A stretch of 11,361 nt of DNA from Bacillota bacterium (lineage in GTDB: Bacteria > Bacillota > Clostridia > Oscillospirales > Ruminococcaceae). The stretch is taken from assembly GCA_023394255.1 (NCBI GenBank), contig JAEXAZ010000287.1, forward strand, positions 1-11,361. Direction: 5' to 3'. Made by a program: the position numbers and the translations under genes. The notes beneath the pieces were generated by a model that worked only from the letters and a program-made list of their open reading frames with translations, had not been told where the DNA came from and made no database searches. Below are positions 1 through 7,273 of the stretch, piece by piece. Positions within the stretch are counted from its first letter, which is position 1, and each line of letters begins with the position of its first letter.

Positions 1-420
1 GATGTCGACTATAACGCGGTTGGCGCCGGAGAAATACAGGCGCATGTGATAAATGGCCTGAACCCCGGGCTGCTCAACTCCTCCGGATATTCCTGGACGG
101 CTGATTATGTCACCGTGACCGGCGATCTCTGTGCGGACCTTCTTTCCAACATTGCGTCCGAACAGCGGGCCAAGGTTATCTACCAGTACCTTTACCGGCA
201 GGTTACAGACCGGTATGTGCGCGAGACCATCGATTTCCTTCTGAACCGCGAAGAAGCGCATAATGCCTTGTTCCGAGAAGCCTTCAACAAGGTGCAGGAC
301 ACCGGTTCCAATAAGGACTTCGGTGTCACCGAGGACTCCAAGCTGTACTTTAATCTGTCCAATCCGTCTCCCGGCAACCAGTTCGGCAAACCGGAAGCTA
401 CCCCTCCCGGTTTTTCCTGA
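1..420 (+). CDS. Manganese catalase, C-terminal part (5' end outside window)
   Basis: The reading frame is open from the first base, so this is the last 139 residues of a longer protein; the GTG at 46 is internal and not a start. Mn catalases are di-manganese ferritin-like four-helix proteins that dismutate hydrogen peroxide without haem. The segment has the family's GYSWTADYV..TGDL stretch followed by two ligand-bearing helices: NIASEQRAK, whose Glu (residue 54 of the visible part) matches the third-helix Glu ligand, and REEAHN, whose His (residue 87) matches the fourth-helix His ligand. The tail ends in a Pro/Gly-rich PEATPPGFS. Related proteins in spore formers include the coat protein CotJC, but the visible part cannot separate a cytosolic catalase from a coat one. 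A strong hairpin follows 32 bases after the stop. Confidence 0.9.
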   Translation, partial: DVDYNAVGAGEIQAHVINGLNPGLLNSSGYSWTADYVTVTGDLCADLLSNIASEQRAKVIYQYLYRQVTDRYVRETIDFLLNREEAHNALFREAFNKVQDTGSNKDFGVTEDSKLYFNLSNPSPGNQFGKPEATPPGFS

Positions 421-451
421 CGGATTGCGTAATCACAGATTCAACAGATCA

Positions 452-487
452 AAAAAGGAAGCAGGTTTTGAAACCTGCTTCCTTTTT
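452..487. terminator. Bidirectional intrinsic terminator between Mn catalase and the molybdenum hydroxylase operon
   Basis: A 17-base arm at 452-468 is the exact reverse complement of 471-487; in practice a tetraloop of TTGA forms at 468-471. The core GGAAGCAGG/CCTGCTTCC is flanked by A5 on the left and T5 on the right, so each strand ends the hairpin with a U-run. It lies 32 bases past the catalase stop and 10 bases past the stop of the iron-sulfur subunit gene on the other strand, so it can end both transcripts. Confidence 0.9.
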
Positions 488-496
488 AGTGTGGTG

Positions 497-961
497 TCAG
501 CCCGGCATGACTGTGCGCAGGGCATTCCTGATTTCAGAATAACCTGTGCACCGGCACAGGTTGGATTGCAGCCATTCTTCTATGACAGATTCCCGGGCGT
601 CGGGGTGCTGCGCCATGAGGGAATGGCAGACCATCAGGAATCCGGACGTACAGTAGCCGCACTGGAAGGCTTCACAATCCACAAACGCCTTCTGCAGCGG
701 GACATTCTGAAGTCCCTCTACCGTTGTGACAGCGTGCCCGACCGCTTCAACCGCCAGCACAAGGCAGGATTTTATCGGCCAGCCGTCCATGAGTACCGTA
801 CATGTCCCGCAGTCCCCGTTTTTGCATCCCGGTTTTGCCCCGGTCAGCCCGAACTGTTCCCGCAGGACATCCAGCAAAATATCGGACGGCCTTACCGTGG
901 CGGTCCTCGTTTCACCGTTGACCTGCAGATCGATCACGCATTTTCCTTTATATTCGATCAT
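497..961 (-). CDS. Molybdenum hydroxylase small subunit, two [2Fe-2S] clusters (xanthine dehydrogenase family)
   Basis: This 154-residue protein is the electron-transfer subunit of a xanthine dehydrogenase/CO dehydrogenase-type heterotrimer. It carries the plant-ferredoxin cluster ligands C46, C51, C54 and C66 (PGCKNGDCGTC...C) in the N-terminal half, and the second cluster ligands C101, C104, C136 and C138 (QCGYC...LCRC) in the helical C-terminal half; length is typical. The start at 961 (ATG, MIEYKGK) is chosen because GAGGAG lies 7 bases upstream; a TTG at 976 would give five extra residues but has no such site. The start lies inside the end of the FAD-subunit gene (14-base overlap), which suggests translational coupling. 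It is the last gene of the operon and is followed by the shared terminator. Confidence 0.93.
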   Translation of the reverse strand: MIEYKGKCVIDLQVNGETRTATVRPSDILLDVLREQFGLTGAKPGCKNGDCGTCTVLMDGWPIKSCLVLAVEAVGHAVTTVEGLQNVPLQKAFVDCEAFQCGYCTSGFLMVCHSLMAQHPDARESVIEEWLQSNLCRCTGYSEIRNALRTVMPG

Positions 962-1796
962 TTGGCATCTCCTCAAACTTTTGCAGTGCTTTGTATACTG
1001 TGTTTCGTAACACGAATGCCCTGTATTCCGCGGAGCCGTCCAGATTATCCAGACACGGGCCCGGAAGCTGATGCGTGATTCGTTCCGCTTTTTCGGAAAT
1101 GGTAAGATCGGGACCGTTCAGGGTATCTTCTATTCTGGAAGAACGGAACGGGAAGTCGCAGAGGCCGGAAAATGCCATCCGGATATCCCCGCCCTCGCGT
1201 ACTGCGGCAAGCGTGAGCAGCGGATAGTCGATTTTCTCGTTTTTTGTTTTCTTAACATGGATGTAAGGGGCGTCCAGCCATCTTTGATCGATTGCGAACC
1301 GGGTGATCAATTCCCCCTTTTTCAGCATTGCCCGCTCCTGGAAGACCTCCCTGAACGGTATCTTTCGCTCCCCGTTTGCCCCCCGGAGATAGACGGAGCA
1401 GTCGGTGAGAAGCAGCGGCAAAACGGCTTCCCTGTAAATGATGGTGCCGCAGACATTCCCGCCCAGCGTAATGCGGCACTGGTTGGTATGATCCGCAATC
1501 CTGCCCACGGTCGTACCCAGCATGGGGAACAGCCCGGACTCCGCGATTGCCGACAGCGTGACGCAGGCTCCGATCATCAGTCCTTCCCCGGCGAATCCCA
1601 TATAGGTACACTCCGGTATTGCTTTCAGATCGATCACAGCCCCGGGCAGGATGCTCCCCGCCCGGGACATGGTAATTACCTCGGAGCCGCCGGCGTAATA
1701 GGCCGGCGATTTGTTCAGGGCAGACAGTTTTTGATAGATGCCGTACGCTTCTTTCAGCGTCTCAGGCCGGTAATAGTCGAAGTCGTGGGCGATCAT
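948..1796 (-). CDS. Molybdenum hydroxylase medium subunit, FAD-binding (xanthine dehydrogenase family)
   Basis: This 282-residue protein is the flavin subunit that passes electrons from the iron-sulfur subunit to an acceptor. It begins with the family pattern FDYYRPETLKEA, then has the FAD pyrophosphate-binding glycine turn YYAGGSEV near residues 33-40 and the second FAD motif RITLGGNVCG near residues 108-117. A CO dehydrogenase flavoprotein-like C-terminal domain follows from about residue 175. Length fits the CoxM/XdhB-type subunit. Its ATG overlaps the stop of the large-subunit gene as ATGA, and its 3' end overlaps the small-subunit start, so all three are probably translated in step. Family assignment is firm; substrate and physiological acceptor cannot be read from the sequence. 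Confidence 0.92.
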   Translation of the reverse strand: MIAHDFDYYRPETLKEAYGIYQKLSALNKSPAYYAGGSEVITMSRAGSILPGAVIDLKAIPECTYMGFAGEGLMIGACVTLSAIAESGLFPMLGTTVGRIADHTNQCRITLGGNVCGTIIYREAVLPLLLTDCSVYLRGANGERKIPFREVFQERAMLKKGELITRFAIDQRWLDAPYIHVKKTKNEKIDYPLLTLAAVREGGDIRMAFSGLCDFPFRSSRIEDTLNGPDLTISEKAERITHQLPGPCLDNLDGSAEYRAFVLRNTVYKALQKFEEMPNDRI

Positions 1797-4123
1797 GGTT
1801 TGCCTCCCGTATGGCTTTTCCAGATGGCTTCCGGAGTAATCGGAAGCCGGTTCAGGCTGCTGTTGGCGGCCGTGGACAGCGCGTTGGCAAGGGCGGCGGG
1901 AATTCCGATAATGCCATGTTCCGAAAATACGCGCGTACCGTAAGGCGAATCCTCCTGCGGCGTTTCCACAAACTCCACCAGATAATCCGGTTCCTGCCCG
2001 ATGTGCAGGAGCTTATAATTGCGCAGGCTGGTCGCCTGCATAACGCCCCGTCCGTTATAGGGGAAATATTCGCGGCTCGCAAGGCTGAGCCCCATCGACA
2101 TGCCTCCGCGGATGATGCCTTCGGCGGCGCGGGGATTGATCAGTTTCCCGACATCCATGACGGTCGCGGCCTTGATGATGCGGTAGGTGAATTCCGTAGT
2201 GTCCAGCTCTACCTCCACCGCCTGTGCGCCGACCGTCCAGTTCGGACCGGTTTTCCCTTTGCCGGTTTCCGGGGCAAGCGGGGTAAGGCGCCCCATAATA
2301 AAACTCCCGCGCCCGATTACCTGTCCGCCGACCGCGTTGCCGTTGGGATATTTGAACCCCTGCACAAGCTCCTGGAAACTGCTGCGCAATTGAGGGTCGG
2401 AACGGAGATACACGCATTCATGGCCGAGCTCCAGTTCCTCCGGAGGGCAGCGCAGCGCAATAGATGCAATCGCTTTCAGCTGTGCGATCGCGTCGTCGGC
2501 AGCCTTTATAACCGCGCGTCCCACCATATAGGTCGTCATGCTTGCCACTGTTTTCCAGTAATGCGGATTGAGCCGGGTGTCCACGTCGAGGCTCACATGC
2601 ACCCTGCCGATATCCATCTTCATCCTGTCGGCCAGCATCTGCGCCAGCTGCGTCTGCCCGCCGGAGCCCATTTCCACAACCCCTGTGTTCAGGTTCAGGC
2701 TGCCATCGGAATTGAAGGTCAGGATGGCCCCCGCGGATGCGTCTGTGGGGGAGGTGGATGTTTTCCATAGGCAGCTCATCCCCTTTGCCCGCACCTTCCC
2801 GCTCCCCAGCTCGATCCGGATTCCTTCCTTCCAGTTGATCAGGGAGTGAAGCTTCTGGATGCAGGCGGAAGTATTTCCGGCGTTGCTGCTGGTGATTTTT
2901 ACCTGGGTGGGAGAAAAATGGCCGGGAAGGATTGCGTTTTTCAGACGGAGTTCCAGCGGGTCGATGCCGCAGCGGTTTGCCAGAGCGTCCAGCGCCCGCT
3001 CGATGCAGAAGGTGTATGATTCGTGGGCAAAGCCACGGAAGGAGGTCGCGGGGGTGCGGTTGGTATAAACGCAGAGGGAATCGCACCACAGGTTTTCGAT
3101 GTTATAGGGGCCGGTGCAGTCCGCCGCGATGGCTTTTGACATGTAGGGGCTGCTGGTGCAGTAGGCGCCGGTGTCCAGCAAAAACAGCATTTCGGCGGCC
3201 GTGATGGTGCCGTCGCGCGCAGCGCCCAGTTTGATATCCGCTTCGAGCCCCAGCCGCGCGGGGCAGGACGCCATATCCTGCTCTCTCGTAATGGTCAGGC
3301 GGACGGGGTTTCCCCCGACCGCAAAAGACGCCATATAAGCCAGCACTTCCAGATAAACGGCGGCTTTTCCGCCAAACCCGCCGCCCAGGAAAGGGACGCG
3401 GACAACCACGTTCCCCTCCGGGATGCTGAACAGCTTGCTGATCTGCTTTTTTACGGCAAACGGGGACTGTGTGGATGCCATGATCTCAACCGTCCCGCCG
3501 GGCTTGATTTCCGCCTGCGCGATGCGCACCTCCATCGCGGCATGGTCGGAGCCGGGGAGGGAATAGTGCTCTTCAATGACAGCCTCACTGGCGGCCCACC
3601 CGTGCGAGAGATTCCCTTTCCGGATTTGAAAACTGGCGGCAACGTTGGTCCCCGGCTGCGGAAGGAGATCGTTTGCGCCTTTCTTATAGGACATCATTGC
3701 CTCGTGGATCAGCGGGGTGTCCTGCTGCACCGATTCCCGGACCGAATGAACCACGGGAAGCGGCTCATATTCCACCTCCACCAGTTCCGCGGCAAGCGAC
3801 GCCTCCGCTTCACTTGCCGCGACGATGATCGCCAGCGGTTCTCCGAAATAGCGCACTTTATCAATGGCGAGCGCCGGCTGGTCTTCCAAAAGAGTGCCGA
3901 ACAAAGCGGGGAAGCTCTTTCCGTCGAGGACCGCCTTCACCCCCGCCTGCTTTTTTGCTTTGGAAAAATCGATGGAAAGAATTCTGCCGTGCGCGATGCT
4001 GCTGGTGACAAGGCGCGCATGCAGGGTGCCCGGCGCATAAAAATCCCCGGTGTATTTTGCCTTTCCGGTAACCTTTTCCCAGGATTCTATCCGTTCCATG
4101 CTGGTGCCGACTGCTGATTTCAT
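1793..4123 (-). CDS. Molybdenum hydroxylase large subunit, molybdopterin-binding catalytic (xanthine dehydrogenase family)
   Basis: This 776-residue protein is the catalytic subunit that hydroxylates a substrate carbon at a Mo-pterin cytosine-type cofactor. The N-terminal domain opens with ERIESWEKVTGKAKYTGD. Cofactor-binding motifs follow: GGGFGGK at 247-253, SFRGFA at 361-366 with the family Arg at 363, and GSGGQTQ at 486-492. SEHGIIGIP at 734-742 supplies the probable catalytic Glu735 (the position of the GE in xanthine dehydrogenase). The CO dehydrogenase signature AYxCSFR is absent, so it is not a form I CO dehydrogenase. The frame is open to 4243, but the start at 4123 is preferred because GGGG lies 7 bases upstream and conserved sequence starts there. 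No MoCo insertion (XdhC-type) or selenium-related gene is next to it. Xanthine, purine, nicotinate or other N-heterocycles are all possible substrates. Confidence 0.92.
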   Translation of the reverse strand: MKSAVGTSMERIESWEKVTGKAKYTGDFYAPGTLHARLVTSSIAHGRILSIDFSKAKKQAGVKAVLDGKSFPALFGTLLEDQPALAIDKVRYFGEPLAIIVAASEAEASLAAELVEVEYEPLPVVHSVRESVQQDTPLIHEAMMSYKKGANDLLPQPGTNVAASFQIRKGNLSHGWAASEAVIEEHYSLPGSDHAAMEVRIAQAEIKPGGTVEIMASTQSPFAVKKQISKLFSIPEGNVVVRVPFLGGGFGGKAAVYLEVLAYMASFAVGGNPVRLTITREQDMASCPARLGLEADIKLGAARDGTITAAEMLFLLDTGAYCTSSPYMSKAIAADCTGPYNIENLWCDSLCVYTNRTPATSFRGFAHESYTFCIERALDALANRCGIDPLELRLKNAILPGHFSPTQVKITSSNAGNTSACIQKLHSLINWKEGIRIELGSGKVRAKGMSCLWKTSTSPTDASAGAILTFNSDGSLNLNTGVVEMGSGGQTQLAQMLADRMKMDIGRVHVSLDVDTRLNPHYWKTVASMTTYMVGRAVIKAADDAIAQLKAIASIALRCPPEELELGHECVYLRSDPQLRSSFQELVQGFKYPNGNAVGGQVIGRGSFIMGRLTPLAPETGKGKTGPNWTVGAQAVEVELDTTEFTYRIIKAATVMDVGKLINPRAAEGIIRGGMSMGLSLASREYFPYNGRGVMQATSLRNYKLLHIGQEPDYLVEFVETPQEDSPYGTRVFSEHGIIGIPAALANALSTAANSSLNRLPITPEAIWKSHTGGKP

Positions 4124-4278
4124 ACGATTTCCCCATTTATAGTTGATATCTTTAATATTCACATTTTTTGGGAGAATAGACAGCATGCGGCCATTTTTCT
4201 TTGGGCAAAAAACGCATCGGATAAACGCGGCCCCGCCGTTCATAATAGATTCAGGCCGGTAAAGAATGAGGGGTTATT
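4124..4278. promoter_or_regulatory. Divergent intergenic region between molybdenum hydroxylase and YIEGIA genes
   Basis: These 155 bases should hold promoters for both directions. The plus-strand candidate is listed separately. On the minus strand the region near 4130-4180 is AT-rich, but no convincing pair of sigma-A boxes with proper spacing was found for the hydroxylase operon. No clear operator dyad or riboswitch was recognised. Confidence 0.5.
4219..4247 (+). promoter_or_regulatory. Possible sigma-G/F-type (forespore) promoter for the YIEGIA gene
   Basis: GGATA at 4219-4223 and CATAATA at 4241-4247 are separated by 17 bases. Known forespore sigma-G promoters have GHATR and CATnnTA at about this spacing; the -10 box fits fully and the -35 box differs at its second base. 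CATAAT also resembles a sigma-A -10 box, but no TTGACA-like box accompanies it. Transcription would start near 4254, 14 bases before the GAGGGG ribosome site at 4268. Confidence 0.35.
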
Positions 4279-5175
4279 GTGGAAGGGATCGGATTTTTGA
4301 GCAAATCTGAGCTGATCATTATTGTGATCGGCATTATAGCAGGGACTGCGGCGCGCCTGATTACCCTCCGTGTGGATTTCAGGCAGGTTCCCACCTATCC
4401 AAGCGCCCTGTTTAACAATGTGGTGCAGGGCTTTATCGCGGCATCCCTGGGGGCCGTGGCGATTCCGGCGGTAATGGCCGGGGACTTTGCCGCGGTGACC
4501 TTCCTGACGGTCGCCGTTCAGCAGTTCCGCGACATCAGGACTGCCGAAATGGAGAGTCTGGGGAATCTGGAACATACGGAATATGCAAAGCGCGGGCAGG
4601 CCTATATTGACGGGATTTCCAAGACCTTTGAGTCGAGAAGCTATATCTCGCTGGTGACTTCATTTGTGTCGGTTCTGGCCATGCAGCTGACCGGCAGCGA
4701 GAACATCCTGCTTCTTGCGGCCTTTGGAATCGTATCGGGAGCAATTGTGATGATGGCCTTATACCGGTTCACAAAAGGGAAAATGGTTGGGGCAATCTGT
4801 GATATTTTCCCCGGAGAAATTGAAGTAAAAGGCTCGGAGCTCTATGTGGACGGGATCTTTGTCACCAATTTTCTCGGGACGGATCTCAGCAGGGAACTGA
4901 TGTCCTCGCAGGGGATCGCCGTTGTCATAAAACCACGGGACGAGGGGAGCCGGATGACGCTTGAAAATGCCGGGCAGCGCCAGGCGGTGGCGTTTGAGGC
5001 GTTCAGAACGCTTGGCGTCAAGCAGTATAATTTTGTGCGCAGGGATATTCCATCCGGAAAAGTGATCCTTGCGTTTGTTCCGATTGAACGGGACATGGAT
5101 AAGCTGATTTCTGTGGTGTCGCGCACGCCGATTCTGGAAAACAGCCGTAAGATCAAAAGAATTATGAAGCAGTAA
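4279..5175 (+). CDS. YIEGIA family membrane protein
   Basis: This 298-residue protein matches the YIEGIA family (B. subtilis YphB-type), named for a short motif that appears here as YIDGIS at residues 109-114 in the context GQAYIDGISKTFE. The N-terminal half is membrane-embedded, with hydrophobic segments near 9-28, 48-80, 121-138 and 142-161. The C-terminal half from about 165 is soluble and mixed alpha/beta. The start is GTG at 4279, with GAGGGG 5 bases upstream. The family is found mainly in endospore formers; its biochemical role is not established to my knowledge. The gene is followed after 13 bases by a small gene that resembles the family's usual partner, so the two probably form one unit. 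Confidence 0.8.
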   Translation: MEGIGFLSKSELIIIVIGIIAGTAARLITLRVDFRQVPTYPSALFNNVVQGFIAASLGAVAIPAVMAGDFAAVTFLTVAVQQFRDIRTAEMESLGNLEHTEYAKRGQAYIDGISKTFESRSYISLVTSFVSVLAMQLTGSENILLLAAFGIVSGAIVMMALYRFTKGKMVGAICDIFPGEIEVKGSELYVDGIFVTNFLGTDLSRELMSSQGIAVVIKPRDEGSRMTLENAGQRQAVAFEAFRTLGVKQYNFVRRDIPSGKVILAFVPIERDMDKLISVVSRTPILENSRKIKRIMKQ

Positions 5176-5188
5176 GGGGCGCCGTGAA

Positions 5189-5383
5189 ATGGGAAAAAGC
5201 TCGGAAATTTTGGTTTATATTACCGCGGACGAAAACAGGGTCCTCGGCGGCGACCCGCTCACCCTTCTGATCCGGGACCTTGAGGAGCAGAAATCCACAT
5301 CGCTCGAACTGTCCCGCGCGCTGGACGCCAATGTCGTACAGCTGAGAAACGGGGATTTCCTGATCATTCAAACCGGCAGTTAA
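5189..5383 (+). CDS. Small partner protein, likely capping complex subunit for YIEGIA
   Basis: This is a 64-residue soluble protein starting with ATG at 5189; GGGG at 5176-5179 is 9 bases upstream and overlaps the region just after the YIEGIA stop. Sequence features are a beta-strand-like start (ILVYITADE), a GGDPLTLLI turn and a C-terminal strand pair ending in NGDFLIIQTGS. Proteins of this size directly downstream of YIEGIA genes in Clostridia are annotated as a capping complex subunit for YIEGIA; this assignment rests on position, size and recalled family appearance, not on an alignment. No transmembrane segment or catalytic motif is visible. Confidence 0.65.
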   Translation: MGKSSEILVYITADENRVLGGDPLTLLIRDLEEQKSTSLELSRALDANVVQLRNGDFLIIQTGS

Positions 5384-5386
5384 AGT

Positions 5387-5415
5387 CTTCCATTTTTTTG
5401 AAACTATGTTATACT
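5387..5415 (+). promoter_or_regulatory. Extended -10 promoter for the HD-GYP gene
   Basis: TGTTATACT at 5407-5415 is an extended -10 element (TG, one base, TATACT; five of six bases match TATAAT). A weak -35 (CTTCCA, 5387-5392) lies 17 bases upstream, as expected for extended -10 promoters. A GC-rich hairpin (GGAGC/GCTCC, 5423-5437) sits at the start of the predicted transcript, with no U-run after it. GAGGG at 5454-5458 serves the ATG at 5464. Confidence 0.55.
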
Positions 5416-5463
5416 GATAACGGGAGCGGCCGGCTCCTGAATTTAAAAATATAGAGGGCTGAA

Positions 5464-6810
5464 ATGTCGGAATTTGAACGAAACTTTGTAAATACATTTG
5501 ACCTGCTGATCTGCCTTACGAAAGCGGTCGACCTGATCAGCCACGAGCTGGAAAACCATCATCAGCAGGTTGCCTATCTCGCGCTGCGCATCGCGGAACA
5601 GATGGGGCTGCCGGCGGAGCAGAAAAAGGATTTGATATTGGCCGGGCTTCTGCATGATGTCGGAACCATCTCTCTGGATGAGCGGCTGGAACTGATCGAA
5701 AACGAACCGCTGACCGCCCAGAACCATGCGCTCCGGGGGGCGAAACTGATCGAGGGGTTTTCTCCGCTTCAACACGCTGCGGATATCATCCGGTTCCATC
5801 ACGTTCCATGGAATTATGGCGAAGGGGAATTTTTTCAGGAAAACAGGGTGTCACAATTGAGCCATATCCTGCATTTGGCGGACCGCATTGCCGTCCTGAC
5901 CGGGAGCAGTCAGAATATCCTGGGAAAAGTCAGGGGAATCCGGCAGGCCATCCTGTCCCAGAAGGGAAGAAATTTCCAGCCGGAACTGGTGGATGCTTTT
6001 CTGGAAATCAGCGATCAGGAATACATATGGATGGATTTGGTTTACAGCCCTTTGATTTATATCCTGCCCAAAGCGGTCACCTTTGACACGCTGGAGCTCA
6101 GCCTCGACGAAGTCATCGGCCTGACCGGGATTTTCTCCAATATCATCGATTCCCGCAGCCCCTTCACGGCTTATCACTCCGCGGGTGTGGCAAGCACCGC
6201 GGAAAAGCTGGCCGAGCTGGCGGGATTCTCTGAGGTCGAATGCAAGATGATGCTGGTTGCGGGCAACCTGCACGATCTCGGCAAGCTGGCGGTCAGACGG
6301 GAGGTGCTGGAAAAACAGGACCGGCTGAACGCGGAGGAATTCAATGAGATCCGGACCCACACGTTCCATACCTACCGTCTGCTGGAGCTGATCAAAGGGT
6401 TTGAAACGATCAACCAGTGGGCTTCTTTCCACCATGAAAAGCTGAACGGGAAAGGATACCCGTTTCATTTAAAAGGCGCAAACATCCCGCTGGGATCGCG
6501 CATTATGGCGGTCGCGGATATCTTCACGGCAATCTCTGAAAACCGGCCTTACAGAAAGGGAATGGAACAGCAGGAAGTGATATCCGTTCTTCAATCCATG
6601 GTAAAGGATGGGTCGATTTGTCCGAAAGTGGTCGCGCTTTTGCTCAGTAATTACGGGCTGATCAATGAAACCCGCAAAGCTGCCCAGCAAAAAGCGAGGT
6701 ACTCTTTTACAGTCTCACTCGCTGAAACCCGTAAAAAGAGTACAATTTTGCAGATAGGAGAAGATTCATCGGTAAACTTCCTTCCGGGAAACGAAACGCT
6801 TAAGGTGTAG
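5464..6810 (+). CDS. Tandem HD / HD-GYP domain protein, putative cyclic-di-GMP phosphodiesterase
   Basis: The 448-residue protein holds two HD-type metal-dependent phosphohydrolase domains. Domain 1 (about 20-185) has His33, HD at 64-65, His88, HH at 112-113 and HLAD at 137-140, but HHVPWNYGEG replaces the HHExxxGxGYP signature, so it may be altered in substrate or regulatory. Domain 2 (about 225-395) has His238, HD at 270-271 in NLHDLGK, His299, HHEKLNGKGYP at 323-333 and AVADIFTA at 349-356, a full HD-GYP signature. HD-GYP proteins hydrolyse cyclic-di-GMP to pGpG or GMP; some act on other nucleotides. There is no receiver or membrane domain, so sensing may rest with domain 1. The tail after 400 is poorly conserved-looking and its DNA contains an inverted repeat. 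The gene has its own promoter and runs 11 bases into the facing transporter gene. Confidence 0.88.
   Translation: MSEFERNFVNTFDLLICLTKAVDLISHELENHHQQVAYLALRIAEQMGLPAEQKKDLILAGLLHDVGTISLDERLELIENEPLTAQNHALRGAKLIEGFSPLQHAADIIRFHHVPWNYGEGEFFQENRVSQLSHILHLADRIAVLTGSSQNILGKVRGIRQAILSQKGRNFQPELVDAFLEISDQEYIWMDLVYSPLIYILPKAVTFDTLELSLDEVIGLTGIFSNIIDSRSPFTAYHSAGVASTAEKLAELAGFSEVECKMMLVAGNLHDLGKLAVRREVLEKQDRLNAEEFNEIRTHTFHTYRLLELIKGFETINQWASFHHEKLNGKGYPFHLKGANIPLGSRIMAVADIFTAISENRPYRKGMEQQEVISVLQSMVKDGSICPKVVALLLSNYGLINETRKAAQQKARYSFTVSLAETRKKSTILQIGEDSSVNFLPGNETLKV
6699..6743 (-). terminator. Inverted repeat in the 3' end of the HD-GYP gene, possible terminator of the transporter pair
   Basis: GTACTCTTTTAC at 6699-6710 pairs with GTAAAAAGAGTAC at 6731-6743, leaving one bulged base and a 20-base loop. 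Read on the minus strand, the hairpin is 57 bases past the stop of the downstream transporter gene and is followed by CTCGC then TTTTT. The gap before the T-run and the weak stem make it a modest candidate. Read on the plus strand there is no T-run. No other terminator exists for the minus-strand operon near its end. Confidence 0.35.
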
Positions 6811-7258
6811 AATCAGGCGGCTGAGCGGCGGACCTGAGCGATAAAAATTGATCGAAGAGGACTCCCGCTATGACGAGCGCAATCCCCAGGATTTTCAGCG
6901 GATTTATAGTTTTCGCCGTCATCGCATCAATCGCGAAACCCGCGCCAAGCTGCCCGATCAGGATCAGGGCGGTGGCGTAAATCATTTGGGTGTTGACCAT
7001 TCCTTTCAGAATCAGAAGCATGGAAAACAGCCCGAAAATGCCGCCGGTAAAATAGACGGGCGGAATGTGGCTCAGGTGGGTGAAATCTGTCAGATGCCCT
7101 GAGAGCAGGGCCGCAGCAAGAGAAATCAGAGTTCCTCCCAGATAGTTGACCAGGGTCCCGTTTGCCATGCCGAGCCGCTGTTTGGCCTCGAAGTTCACCA
7201 GCTTGTTAACCGTGTTCAGGATTCCGCTCAGGACAGCCAATCCGGTGTAAAACAACAT
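6800..7258 (-). CDS. DMT family transporter, YdcZ/DUF606-type half-size subunit (second of pair)
   Basis: The 152-residue protein is almost wholly hydrophobic with about five predicted membrane helices (roughly 3-20, 36-56, 67-88, 90-111 and 119-138). The early Asn-rich turn and the glycine-rich fourth helix (ILIGQLGAGFAID) fit the YdcZ/DUF606 branch of the drug/metabolite transporter superfamily. These are half the size of normal EamA proteins and probably work as dimers in the cytoplasmic membrane. The ATG at 7258 follows the stop of the partner gene by 15 bases, with GAGAG upstream. The substrate is unknown. Its last 11 bases overlap the end of the convergent HD-GYP gene. Confidence 0.82.
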   Translation of the reverse strand: MLFYTGLAVLSGILNTVNKLVNFEAKQRLGMANGTLVNYLGGTLISLAAALLSGHLTDFTHLSHIPPVYFTGGIFGLFSMLLILKGMVNTQMIYATALILIGQLGAGFAIDAMTAKTINPLKILGIALVIAGVLFDQFLSLRSAAQPPDSTP

Positions 7259-7273
7259 AAAATCAACTCTCTT

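Noticed and set aside
962..976. TTG start at 976 for the iron-sulfur subunit
   Set aside because: ATG at 961 has GAGGAG at the right distance and gives the usual N-terminus of the family.
263..1078. Long open frames on the plus strand opposite the molybdenum hydroxylase genes (for example 263-1078, 1071-1943, 1811-2770)
   Set aside because: They have no recognisable family, no proper ribosome sites and shadow clearly conserved minus-strand genes; long antisense frames are expected in GC-rich DNA.
1793..4123. Aerobic CO dehydrogenase large subunit (CoxL)
   Set aside because: The form I active-site signature AYxCSFR is missing; the equivalent region reads ATSFRGFA.
4124..4243. Forty-codon N-terminal extension of the molybdenum hydroxylase large subunit (start at 4243)
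   Set aside because: The extension has no family-like sequence, while the start at 4123 has GGGG 7 bases upstream and begins directly before the conserved region. The extension would also cover the candidate promoter of the divergent gene.
5384..5406. Terminator after the YIEGIA partner gene
   Set aside because: There is a run of seven T at 5393-5399, but no stable stem directly before it.
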